A stretch of 64,000 bases of DNA from Echinometra lucunter. Its lineage: Eukaryota > Echinodermata > Echinoidea > Camarodonta > Echinometridae. Positions 47,930 through 60,881 of the stretch are shown here, piece by piece; position 1 is the stretch's first letter, and each line of letters opens with the position of its first letter. Under the pieces are notes generated by a model. It did no database searches, was not told the origin of the DNA, and saw only the letters and a list, made by a program, of their open reading frames with translations. A program made the position numbers and the translations under genes. The stretch spans positions 30,378,506-30,442,505 of the forward strand of contig CM057155.1 in assembly GCA_029962745.1 (NCBI GenBank), written 5' to 3'.

Positions 47930-50804
47930 GTAGATTTTATTTCTTTTAGGTCAAGTCCTACTTACTTTTCAAGCAAATTGAATAATCAGAGAAAAATGTG
48001 TTTAAGTATTAAGGTTAACTTATTGCTTCCAATCATGTAAATGATTAAAACATTAGCCACAATTTACTGATGGCCATCACCTTCCATCCATACTCCTAAT
48101 TGTGCAATATCATATTTTGTTCATTTTAACATGTCTGTAGTATTGAATTTAGAAGTGCATTCTTAATAAACTAAGGGTTTGCATTAGGACGTACCTTTCC
48201 TACTTTTTCTTCTTGATGTTAATTGTATATACATTATACTTTATAACTCAAGTATTACTTATTCTGGGGTACAATATTCTTATGTAGATGTGTAAGAGAT
48301 TCAGCAAATGTAAGATGTTTCACCATCACTCAGTGTGTTTAATGTTTATTTGATTTAATATGAGCAGGTGGATGGATATACTTTATTGACAGTGCAAAAT
48401 ATGAAAATCTTCATTTATTAGACTTGACAAAGTAAGAAGACTTAAAGGGAAAGTTCACCATAATGATTTGAATAAATAGTTTCATAAGTATGCTAATGAG
48501 TTAGCCAATGATGTTGCACACTCCCATTTCTTTGTGTATTTTATTCATTAAAAAAATGTAAGGATGACCTGCCATTTTAGTATACAAGTAAGTCACCAGC
48601 CCATTCACTGCCGTTTATCTGGTCAGTGCTGGTGACTTCTTTCCACTCTCATAGACTTTGTACACAGTGCGAGCGCACACGTGAGAAGAGAGGTGACTTA
48701 TTTCACGATAAGGCCATTGGCTTAGTGATTTATAAGTTTAAAATGTGTGAAATTCAAAGCTAATTATACTTTGAAATTAAATGTCAGATTCCCATGAAAA
48801 TTTACAGCACCTTTGATTAGGAAAACAGATTTGTTCTAGGTCAGTTCTTCCATTGGGTTGGATTGGATGGGAAATTCGTTCAGTGCTTCACTTCATTTGT
48901 ACAAACTATTTTAATTTGTGAGACAGTAGTTAGAATTAATTATCTCTATTATGATACTTATATTATTGTGATTATTTTTCCAGTCTTCTTAAAGTTATTT
49001 AATTTTTCAAATAACTCTAGAAATTAGCTTTACTTTTCTTAACTATACATACATTGTATTATATGTATCTTTCTCTCTTACCTTTTGAAATATAAATTTA
49101 TGAATATAACTAGATCCCATAAAAAAGATATTGGTCAGTTGTGAGAAATGAAATGGCAATGCATCAGTTAGCTGACCATTTTAACCTCTATTACCGAAAT
49201 CGGTTTGATATTGAGTTGATAACACCTAAATAACTAATTTGAGCCAAGGGAGCTCCCCATAAAAAGCGAAACAGAAACTGCCATTTCACATCAAATACTT
49301 CCTTTTCTATTGTATCCTATTCTTCTGTTATTAAATTTGGTTTGATTTTTAAAATTGTACAAGTAATTGGGGTTTAATAAAATCAGTGACAGTGAATAAT
49401 TCAACTCGCAATATGTAATCACAGTCGTAGCCTTGATGATGTTTAAAGCACAATAAATAAAAAAATAGTTTTATAATTGAAAGTACAATTACACCTGTCT
49501 ATCTTTTATTCTGGGGCGTAACTTGGATGAATTGAATCGTAAATCAAAAGAGCCTGGGAACAGAATCTGAGAGAGTAAGAGTATGCAAAAGAAAAAAAAA
49601 AGATGAGAGAGAATATTAAATACCTGGGATAGTGAGGTTTGATAAAAATGGGAGAGAGAAGAAAAAAAAGTCGGGGTGATAGAAAGAGTGGGGGAGAGTG
49701 AGGGAGGAAGAGAGAAAAAAATATAAAGAGAGGGAGAAAAGGTGAAAAAAAAAAGTTTCCAAAGAGGTTGAGTTGGGGGAGGGGTATCAACATCATTCGA
49801 TGTGATGTTCCCTATTTAATGAGAATTACCCTACCTCCTTCGCCTTTCCGGCAGCCTTGTTGGAGAAGGTTAAAATGACACATGAGGTCTCAATAGATGT
49901 GGTGGTGATGTCAAACTCAAATCAACTCTACTCTCCTCGCAAAAAATAATCAAATCAAGATAAATGAATCCATAAATACATAAAGTAATTAACTAATTCA
50001 TTCATGCATGTCATGAAAAAAAAAAACTCTGAAATTAATCGAATTGGTAAATATTTGGATAAATGGGTAAGAAATACAGAATGAATTCATAAATAACCAA
50101 AATCAGTGATAGGCTGGAAAAAAAAAGATAAAAGAAATTGAATACATGTCGAAATTTTTGCCCCTAACATTCGCTTTCCGTTTTGTTGTAGTGGTTCGTT
50201 TGCTTGTTTTCTTTTGTCATTATAGTAAATTACAAGTATGGAAAATTCATGCCCTGTCAGCGCTTCTACGTCCTCGGGCACGTAAGTCCAGTGCTTGGAG
50301 CTAGTCTACCCCTCTGTACCTTACCCAGGCGCCTGGGCAGGCGCTAGCTGTACCGTAAACAAAGCTTAGCAGACGACGCATCATATTGATATTGCATGTT
50401 GATGGATCAGCGCACAGATTTTATTCAATTTCAGTAGTACGCCCGCAGCGAGGGAGAGGTACCCCCTATCCCGAAATGCATTGCGCGTGGTCACAAAATC
50501 AGCTTGGCAAAAACGTCATGAATTTAGCACACTGGTAAAATCACTGATAACAGTGGTCACTAAGTACTGAAAGATTATAGATTTAAAAAACATATTTTTC
50601 AAGGTATCAAATACTTAATTTTGTTTTGCATAATTTATGTTTTCAATATATATTTTTATTTATAATTCGAAAAATCATATTCTTGTCATAATCCCTCTTT
50701 TTGTTTTCATGTCGCTACTACTCCGTCATTGTATTATGTCGGTTTAAGGTTTTGTGGGCATGACCACCAAAATGTGCGCGCACTTCAACTGCTTGCGCGT
50801 ATGA
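47930..50804. other. Transposon right half, no coding exon recognised
   Basis: AT-rich sequence with a purine-rich stretch (49560-49790). No ORF with a recognisable domain was found, and no remnant of a transposase catalytic region could be identified by eye. Confidence 0.45.
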
Positions 50805-51179
50805 AGTGAACCTTCCTAATAGCAACACTGAAAAGTGTTGACGCCCTCTACGTTCGTTGGCTAAAACTTTCAAGTGATAATCGTCTACTGCTAGTGCTGC
50901 TAGTACTACTAGTACTGTGTATGATCGCATCTTTGAAGCGATAATTTGCCAGGCCACGCCATTGCCTGCATGTCTTCAAGTGTAGTCTGCAATGGATTTG
51001 TGGAGGGAAAGGGGCACTAGAAGGGGCGGTGCCCAGGTATTTTGATAGGGGCAAGTATTTTTCTGTTTTTTAACCTTGGCCCACAGGTTAGTTTACTTAC
51101 AATAGGGCTACTATAGTTGCTAGTTGCATGACCCTTAGTGCCCTCTGTTCCTGCATACTCTTTTTCCCCCCTTCTTATT

Positions 51180-51250
51180 CATCATCATAACATCATCATC
51201 ATCTTCTTCTTCTCCTCCTCCTCCTCCTCCTCCTCCTCCTCCTCCTCCTT
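51180..51250. repeat. (CTT/CTC)n pyrimidine repeat
   Basis: A run of ATC, TTC and CTC triplets, mainly CTC from 51215 to 51248. Confidence 0.9.
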
Positions 51251-51639
51251 CTTCTTAATCACTTGAAAAATCAAAGGGGCGGCCGTCCCGCCCTGGGCAC
51301 TAGGCATGAGCCCCTCCAGCCAATATAAAACTGTCCAGTGTTACTACATAATAAGGAAACTTATTGTAAAAAAAAAATCAAAAGTGCTTGCACTGAAGTG
51401 TCATAAACTAAAAACTTATGAGGAAGACGATTTGTTTTTAATTCGACAAAAAATGCCTTCACCTGTACCGTATATATATTGGTTATGTAAGACCAGGGAG
51501 GTTCTGGAGTACTCTGCACCTCTTTTCACGGCAAGTCTGACCAGCAGACATTTAATGATAAAACCAGAATGTATAAAAATAGAGCATGTTGAATAATTCT
51601 TGGATGAAATTACAGTTCATATGATGATGCATTTGTGGG

Positions 51640-52202
51640 GCTAGGGTTACCAACTCTTTTATCTCGAAGAGAAAAACTTATTCAAGATTTTGCTTCTTTT
51701 TTTTTTTAAATGATATGTGCCAACCCTGGTTACCTCCGCAAAGAAATAATAAATTTAATCTACGAAATGTAAACAAATATTTAAAAAATAATTGTAGGAC
51801 AAACAGATTTTAAAAAGTAACCTTCCAAATCTTTTACGTGCGCTTAATAAACATTTTATAAATCAAAACTCAAAATAATTCAGCATCTTCTACAATGTTT
51901 TAATCTGTTCATTTTATAATTGTATATCGATGATATGTCTTTACAACTCATTGAACATGTCGTATTATGAATAATTTTATTAATGTTATATTTTGTGTAA
52001 TGTTTTAAAATATTTTTGTCAATGAGTTTCTGTATAATATTTGCATTTTTTTTTTACTTGCAATTGTATTTTGTAATTGTTAACTATATATATTTAAAAC
52101 TTTGTAAAAAAAAACATGTGCAATTAAGTTTTTATTACTGCAAGACATGTTTTTTTTTTAATAAACCATGAATCGATTGATTGATTGATTGATTGATTGA
52201 TT
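51640..52202 (+). mobile_element. Possible non-LTR retroelement 3' end with TTGA tail
   Basis: A T-rich stretch ends in AATAAACCATGAATCGATTGA followed by six or so GATT units (here read with spaces as AATAAACCATGAATC and GATTGATTGATT). AATAAA plus a short tandem tail is typical of CR1/L2-type LINE ends. Similar tails occur near 54590 (AATTTG units) and 60240 (CTA units). No reverse transcriptase is seen. Confidence 0.35.
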
Positions 52203-52662
52203 GTCATATGTTATTATTGCAACGGGAATTACAACTTACAAGGTTAATACTTCTTATAGTATTCTTTTTATCTGTCTCTCGAAATATATACAAAATTCAT
52301 AGGCGGCGATCCGGGGGGAGGACGGGGGGATGTCCCCCTCAATTTGTTCTGGGGGATCCCCCCCCCCCGATTTTTTAAAGTTTAATATTTTTGTTTGTTT
52401 AATTTCGTTATCATTTTTGATAGATTTTGTATTTGCGAAACCTGTTCAAAAGGTAAATATAATGGAAATAAATCACGTGATATTCAGATTATGTTATTCC
52501 TGAAATCTGTTTCATTTGCTAAAAAAAATATTATTGCACTTCATTCTTAGTTTCTGTATAATTTGTGCGAAGTAGTCAGTCTACTTGGAACTAACTAATA
52601 TACATGCATACATACATATTGCATACATGTATTTTCGGGGCGCTTTTTCCCGGCGCGAGGGT

Positions 52663-53852
52663 CATTAGCGTAAATCCCGGCCGGGGGGGAGGTATAGGAG
52701 GTATAATTGGCCCCCACTTTTTGAGAGGGGGATGGTGTGTACAAAATATGCCCCCACTTTTCCAAGAAGAAAATATAATACTGAAAGAAAAAAGAAGAAT
52801 GAAAATGAAGGAAGAACCTGGAAGCGCTCGCTCGCTCGCATTTTCATTATCTTAACTAATGCCGGTTATATTATTCTCAGTTTTTTAAAAAGGAAATAGG
52901 TTTGCATCTTGTCTCTATCCCATGTTTAGACTTTTCTTCTACTCATGTTAGGGTTTGGGATATATTCATTTCTCTTCTTCTTTGATCATTTATTTGTGAA
53001 TATATATTTAATCTTACTATACTCTATGCTATTCTAGACTATTCTTCTATTCATAAATGTTAGATATTGTAATTACAATACTGTAACTTTTCTGGAGATA
53101 ACGGCCTGTGACCATTAGCCTATTCCTATCATACCATCTGTGAGAACGGAAGATGCCGATAAATAAATTGTACGTTACTAAAATCACGAGAAGGTAGTAC
53201 CGATGCATGCACTTGAACCTGTTCTCAGTATTGTTTTAAAAATCCATTTATGCTTGCTCATAAAATCTAGACACAAGAAATTATCCCAGCAGCAGATCCC
53301 CGAATATCATAAAAAAAATTTTCAGCGAAGTGTCCGATTATCCTTGAATTCTGCAGGGAGGTGTACATTATAAAATCATCTAGTATATTTTGTATATTTT
53401 TTATATGACAAAGACTTCTTTCATAGCAAAAAAGTGGTTATTTTTGGCTTGCTCGCTTCGCTCGCTATCAAAACAAATAGAACATTGTATGTGTGGGCCC
53501 TGTGGGGGGGGGGGGGGGGGGGCGGATGGTTACATGTGTTTATTGAATTTCATACTTTGGGGGCACTGTGGGGCCGGGGGCCACGTGTTAGGGTTTGGGA
53601 TTATGTATTTTATTTCTATATATATTCATTTTTCTTCTTCTTCGCTCATTTATTTGTGAATACATATTTTACCAAATTCTGTTATGAAAACGAAATGAAG
53701 ATTCGTATTTACATTGATTTATATTTTGAATGAAATCTTTAAAAAACTGGAAAAACAAAATAGTGTATACTCGAGTGTGAGCAAGAAATTTCGGCAAAAT
53801 ATTTCGATCATTCCCCCCCCCCCCCCCTCCTCGAAACGGATTTACGCCGGTG
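52663..53852. mobile_element. hAT-like element with GCGTAAATCC ends, copy 2
   Basis: The ends are CATTAGCGTAAATCC and GGATTTACGCCGGTG, flanked on both sides by GCGAGGGT (52655-52662 and 53853-53860), an exact 8-bp target duplication. It shares with the 393-bp copy at 36550 the GGGATGGTGTGTACAAA block, poly-G/C runs and a GGCTCGCTCGCTC-like motif. It is 1190 bp long and has no transposase. Confidence 0.82.
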
Positions 53853-53860
53853 GCGAGGGT

Positions 53861-55719
53861 ATTTTGCCTTGGGTGTTTCTGTCCTTCCCCACCCCCACTG
53901 GTTACGTGAAATCCGAAATCGCCGCCATTAATACACATGCACTATGTATAAATCGGTGCAATGTCAATTTCTGTGGGATTTATGATAATTAACGTATTCT
54001 ATTATATGATATCGCTACCATGATTTTATATTTTATTTTTTTAAAAGTGTTTTTTTTTCTCTCTCTCAATTTGGTCCGTAAAATCTGCTGCACGGATTTG
54101 GCTGTTTTTTTGTTTTGTTTTGTTTGTTTGTTTTGTTATATACTTAAAAGTTGTTTTACTCGAATATATTTTACCATATTGGCTGCTATTCATTCAAGCA
54201 TTTTGCTTAAGGTAGCTGTCCCCTACATCATTTCTACTTGTTCATTTCTATTTATAATCATGTCTTTATTCTGTTGTCATTGTTATCTAACTGTCACATA
54301 TGTAATTTGAACAATTATGTTGTATATTAAATTACTATTGTTTGTATATTTGTTATTTGATTTGACAATAAATGCAGAAACTCCTGCAAAAAAAAAAAAC
54401 AATAAAAATATTCTAGTATATATCTATCATATTCTGTTACATGTTGTTATATTCTGTTATGTTTTTGTGAAAATCCTGGTATACTTTGCTATTTATGTTA
54501 TACTTTGTTCTTTTTATGTTATATTTTGTAAAATTTTTGTTGATTTTTGTGAAAAAAATTGAGAATAATCCAATTTGCATGGATTCAAAATCAATAAAAT
54601 TTAAATTTGAATTTGAATTTTATACATTACAATCCTCCAAGCCACCAGTAGGCCCCCCCCCCCCAAGTTTTTGCTCTAGAACAGCACCTACTTTTTTCTT
54701 TTTTCTTTTTATTTCATGTACAGGGGGGCAAGTTCAGGTCTCAATAAGACATACCCCCCGGCGCCCTCCTCCTCCGGGATACAGGGGGCATGTAAATACC
54801 TTTTAACCCATTGCCTACTGGAACAAGGTGCTGCCTGTATTAAACCTATGGGAATTCGATAATTCAGTCATATGAGTCACCGGGTTAAAGGATATATATC
54901 TCGACTCTTGTTGGCGTATAAATTTTAAATTTTCTTCAAGGAAGTAGAAATTCATTAATTTTGAGTCCGACAATGGCAGTGGTGGATCAAAAATTTATAT
55001 GGGGGGGGGGGGGGGGGGCAAGTTTGAAAAATTCTCTCAGCAAAAGATAAAGAAATATATTGTATGAACACTCTACAAATACCCTTTATGCCTTTGAGCA
55101 TCATTTGAATCCAATCTTGCATTTATCTTCCTTCCGAGTCAGTGATTCCCCCACATTTTGGTTTATTTTTTGTTGTTTTTCAGTAATAGTTTATTGATTC
55201 CATAACCAATCAAGCAATACATGATAATTAACATATATTAAAAATAAAATAAAATAAAAAATTAACAGAGATCAGCATATTGCACTTCCATATGATGATG
55301 ATGACATGTACACATAAATCCCTGGCTCTCGATATCTTGGGGTCTTATGATTCTAAAAATAGAAATTACGTCATAAGGCTATTGTTCATTTATGTTATGC
55401 AAAATATTCCTCATTTCAGATAGCTTTAGGAAAATATGTGTAAGTTAAATAAAGATATGATATCCTACTTTCATATAACAAGAATAAAATTGGCCCATAG
55501 TCCTGAGAATAATTTATGATATATGAAAAACAATAAACCTGTATCTTTTACGTGCAAAAGCAATATAAAGCAAATCTGCCCAAATCCCCCGCGGATGTTA
55601 ACATATGGGACTGTAATATAATTATATCTCGCTGTGATGCGGACTTGCGTGTACGAGAGAGTCGAGTTTCTCTGCATTAAAATCTCATGAAATCGGAACG
55701 AGAAGCCTAAATTTTACAG
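53861..55719. other. Intergenic region upstream of the TOM1 start exon
   Basis: AT-rich DNA with several homopolymer runs (54650-54663 C, 55001-55018 G), a LINE-like tail near 54590 and a short palindrome around 54803-54897 (TTAACCCATTGCCT and inverted CACCGGGTTAA). No coding exon was recognised. Confidence 0.45.
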
Positions 55720-55721
55720 CC

Positions 55722-58700
55722 ATGTCGTTCATGCGATCAAACCCATTTACCTCGCCGGTTGGCCAGAGGATAGGTAAGTTTACTAATTTTGGAACATCTT
55801 TTTTCTCAAAAGACTCAATCTCATTTCTGTTTGGGTTCTTTTTTTTTCTTCTTGAACTTCTCGAATTAATCTTGTTTTTTGTTTCTGAAATTTGGCATCC
55901 AAATTATTCGTTGGCAGTGTCATGAACGTCAATTTCGTTGACAGTGGCCAGTGTGCTAATATTGCTAGAGTTAGGCAACTATACTAAAATCATGGATAAA
56001 ATCAGTAGAATTCACTGAATCAGTGAATGCAAAGACAGTTTATAAGCAGTCAGTGACACTAAATTCAACACCTGCTGGGGCTGTATTCAGAAATTTGTTT
56101 CATCTCTAAAAAAGTATGTTCGGTCAGTGTTGAGATACAACTGATAATGATATTCTGAAAATTGTCTTAAGACTTAACATTTGTTGTATCTTTGTTACAT
56201 AATCGTAATTTACATATGTGCATGTTAGACATGTGTTAGATAATCATAATAAAATATGTTGAGATAATATGTATTCTGAAAATTGTATCATTTTTTTTTT
56301 CTTTATCTTCCATGGACGATGAGGATGCAGCGAATGGGAAATCCTGGAGTACAGCTTTCATAACCTAAAAGCTGTACTCCAGGATTTCCCATCAGCTGCA
56401 TCCTCATTTGACCCATGCAACCCACACCAGCTAACAGAGTTCATTCTTCTTCCTCATAATCTGACCCTTCCCCATTCAGCCAATGCAGTAATACTAAAAG
56501 CAACTCTTCACTACCTATTCAAAGTCCATACCTATCTCCTGAACCATATCCCTGCTATATCCCAATTTTAAAGATACTTGGACAACACTTACTGACACTT
56601 TACTTGCCGAATACATTTCCTGCTGCAGATCAACCTGCTAATCTCCGAAGAATGGAGGGATCAAAACGAGAGAGAGAGAGAGATGGTGATAGTCAACAAG
56701 AATTTACAACAGCAAGAGGTTGTTGTATTTCATGATCAGGCAATTTTTCTAGCTCAGGAACAGGCAGTACATTGTTAACTAGCAACACAACAAAAAATTA
56801 TGTCACAGAAGAATCTTTTCTGATTTTTTCATAAAATTTATTAAAGGAAAATGAAATCTTGGAGACAGGTCAAGTTAAATGAAAAGAGAAGATGCAGATC
56901 ACAGAGAAGCAATTTTTAAAAAGTTAAATAAAAATCGGTTTCAAAATGAGAGAGCTATGAAAGTTTGAAAAGTCTTGATTTACTTTCTATGGCGATCCTC
57001 AAAATTGGCAATAATGCTTCAAAATTGTAGAATTTGTCCACAACCCTCAGTATGTTTTGTAATTTGTATACAGAATTTCAGAATCAGAGTTTCTCCATTA
57101 TCTCTTGAGGTGCAGCTTGTCTCTTTGTGAATTCATGTTGTGTGACTTAATTGTGTCTAATACATTTCCCATGATATATCTTGAGCCAAGAAAGAGATAA
57201 GCTACACTTTGAGAATAATGGAGAAAATCTGAAATTTTGTGTTCAAAACACATAGAGATGAAAACCTGTCATTTTGAAGCAATATTGACAGTTTGAGCCT
57301 TGAGGATCACCACAGAAAGTAAATCTAGACTTTTAAAACTTTTTAAACATTCCATGTTTCGATAGTACCTAAGTACTGGAATGAAATTCACCCATCTCTC
57401 AAATTGATTCCCAGGCTCTCTCCCTTCAAAAAACATTTAAAACAATTGATTTTAGAATCGTACACTTAATTCTTTTCCCCATGATCCCAACTAAGTTAAG
57501 TGTCTTCTTTTCATCCATCAAGCACTGCAAATTCATTAAAAAAAAAAAAGCCACTATTCAGCTTGAAATGTCTGACACTTTGAACCCTCTCTTCACACCT
57601 ATGCCTTTTTTCTTCTAATTTCTTCCTATTATGTTCCCTCTCTCTCTCTCTTTCTTCTTTCTCTTTTTATAGCCTTCTCTTTCTCTAATTTGATGTTTTT
57701 ATTTTCATTTTTTCTACAAGGCAATGCATAATGCTCCATAATTTCGTATATACATGTACAAATTCATTCTGACTTTATAACCTGCAAATTGTATTTAATC
57801 ACTGAGGACAGAGACTCCAACCCCAAGCACCTCTTAAGCGAGAGATTCTCCCACCGAGACCCCCTAGCAAATGGGAGACTCTGACTCAATGTGCGCGTAG
57901 CCCACATCACCTGCGCAAAGCACAAAATTCTTTGCAGCCAGAGGTCACTTTTAGGGTTATAGAAGCTCTCCTGTGGTATCTTAGGCTTATTTTTTAACAT
58001 ATGACAACACTTAATGAGGCAAAATCCAGTGATTCAGATTAGTTTTTTTTCAAAAAGGTGGTTGGGCGGGAGAAAATAGGAGAATCACAGGTAGGGCGGG
58101 AGAAATTCAAACTCAAGCGGGAGAGCGGGAGATTTTGTGAAAATGGGCTCAAAGCGAGAGATCTCCCGCCGAAAGCGGAAGAGTTAGAGTCTCTGCGAGG
58201 AACTAATGTTTTACAAGCTTTGCTTTTTTTAGTTCCTCATTTCTCATGTTTTCTTTCTATTACTTGTATACCAGTAATCATGCTATAGGTTTTGTATGTA
58301 TGTATCTAAGACTTATTGCCAACTTGCTTCAATTATTGTATATAATTTTTTTTGTTATATTCTAATTTTGTTTGTTTGATATATATGATACATGAGAAGT
58401 AAACACGCTTGAATTGAATTGTTGCTATTAGTCCACATACTCATATACATGTAAGATCCATCTTGATTCTTAAAGTGCCAAAAAATGGGCTTGACAAAAG
58501 ATGAAAATATGGATGATCCTTTCAGAGATAAGACAATTTTCAGAATATTACCATCTAGTGAACTAGAGAGGTATTATCTTCTTAATAATCTAAGAAAACA
58601 TAACAGTTACAACAAAAGCAACAATTTTTAGAATGCTACCCCTGATTACTTATTTAGCCCTTATGTGACTTATGTACTCCAGGCCAGGGAGCTACATTGG

Positions 58701-60840
58701 CAGTACACCACATTGTGAGGAGCTCCTTGAAATTGTGCATTCCACTTTTTTTAAAGTGTTTGTTTTGTTTTATTTTGATTGTGTTATAATTTGTTTTGTT
58801 ATGTTTCTGGGTCTGCAATATTTTTAGTAAGAAATAAGTACAGAAGATTTAAGTTTTAACTTTGATTGTTAATCTCTGTCTAAACTCTTAATAGACTTGA
58901 AGTTCAGATCCAAATCTGGGAGGTCTTTCAAATGATATAAGCAAGAAAATTCTACTGCAACCCAGGCCCTAAACCTACATTAAAAAAAAATTACCAGTAC
59001 ACACTGTAGATACCGAAGGAAATGAAGGGAAAAATATCCCAGGAAAATCAGCATTTTCAAAATTAGACAGTTTATTGGGAAACCGCTAAGTATGTTCAAA
59101 GACCACCTGGCTACAAATTATGCTTTGAAGTTGAAATTCAAAAGGTATTTATTAATAAACCAGTGAAACCACATGTCAGCCAAAATGATTAATTGTGTGG
59201 AATGTACATAAAAATCAGGTATAATACAAAATATAAAATAATTCATGTGAACATGATTGTTATACAATACCATGAAAAATAAGAGAAAAATGAAAATAAG
59301 AAAGAGAGGGGAGAAAGCATAAAGGAAAAGGCTTTTTTACATCACAAATGGGAAATCAAATGAATTAACAAATCAAAGTGTTGGATTATAGCGGATTATT
59401 GCATGCATCCAGTATTGGCATAGAAGTGAAACATGGACAGTATGGACATGAATATACAGTGTTTGGAGAGTTGTGAAATGTGGTTTTATAGTTCTTAGAA
59501 AGAATGTTGAAGATTCCATGAACAGATAGAGTGAGCAATGAGGAAATGATGAAGAGAGCTGAGGTGAAATGAAAATGATTTCACAAAATAAGGATTCGAG
59601 AGATGAGATTTATGGTACGCTTAAAGACATTGGTTAACATTGTTATGATTTTAAAAAATCTTGTTTTGTTACTTGAAAATGGGATAAACATAAGGGTTAT
59701 AGTGTAAAAATACCAGTCTGAAAGTTTCAAAGTATAATATCCACAGGAAGTATTTTTAAATATAAAAAATGTGAACCAATGTTTGAAAACTATACGAGGG
59801 TCGTTTGCACAGAATAGACATAAGGAGTGCGCATGCGCGTATGACTCACTTTACCGTACTGTGTGTATTGGCGAATCACGCGGCAGGAGGCACATAACAG
59901 CATTTTCAAATTCAAGCAAAGTGGTCCTCTTAGTGATTGTCTCGTGAGACGAAGGATAATAAAATTGCCGTTTGCGTCTAACTTACACTTCTTCATTCCA
60001 AATTATGGTTGGTTTCAGGGTTTTTGAGTACAAATACAAGAACTCATACACATGTTTCATCTTAGTTTGAGAATTTTTTAAATCAGCTACTCACAAAGTT
60101 AGCCAATGCCTTTAATACAGAAAGGAGGATAAGGGAACCTGGCAATGACAGGAAATATTGAAGGAAAGAAGAGCAGAGAAAATACAAGAGTTCTAAAGGG
60201 TTGTGGCAGATTAGCCTTGTGCTAAACAAGTTATCCAATAAAGTCTACTACTACTACTGCTACTACTGCTACTACTGGTGGACAGTCTTAAGTAATGGCT
60301 CAAGCCCCTTTCACAATTGGTTGTGTGACTGTTTGTGACCGTTTGCGATTGTGTGCAAAATATCATGTGACCAAATGGTCGCAAATGATCGCACGACCAA
60401 TTGTGAAAGGGGCTTTAGGGAGAGAGGGAGAGAGTGTCTAAAGACCAGATGGGCCTAATGTGGAAGGTTAGAAATGGAGAGATGTGGAACAAAATTCTCG
60501 CCAGAGTTGATAGATCCAGCACTAGAAAGGGAGAGAGAAATGTTCATTATGTTTTGGTGATTTAATGCTATTCTGTCATTTTCTTAAAACAGGAAATCAA
60601 TTATCAGTTGGTGTTCCCCTGCGAATACAGTTAGGTGATAAAGTTATACTGCAGTGTATACTATAAATAGAAGAGCTGCATTTTGTTTAGTGTGAAGTTG
60701 TTTTTGATAGTTTCATTTTTGGAGTTGGTTAAATTATGAATGCAGTTTGTCCCTGGACAGCGTCATTGAAAACAATGTGGCACAGTCTAATGTGAACAAA
60801 AGGAAAATAGGTAGATTGATGATGGTTAACATTGATCTGC

Positions 60841-60881
<41 letters not shown>

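Larger units (their letters stand above)
45428..50859. mobile_element. 5.4-kb hAT/P-like DNA transposon with 8-bp TSD
   Basis: The termini are inverted over about 55 bp with one mismatch: CAACGAACGTAGAGGGCGTC starts it and the reverse complement ends it. Each TIR contains the inner palindrome AACACTTTTCAGTGTT. Direct repeats GCTAAAAC (45420-45427 and 50860-50867) flank it exactly, an 8-bp target duplication typical of hAT and P-type elements. No intact transposase frame is present (longest relevant ORF under 100 codons). It carries a small exon at 45825-45870 and two similar exon-like blocks. Superfamily assignment rests on TSD length only. Confidence 0.85.
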
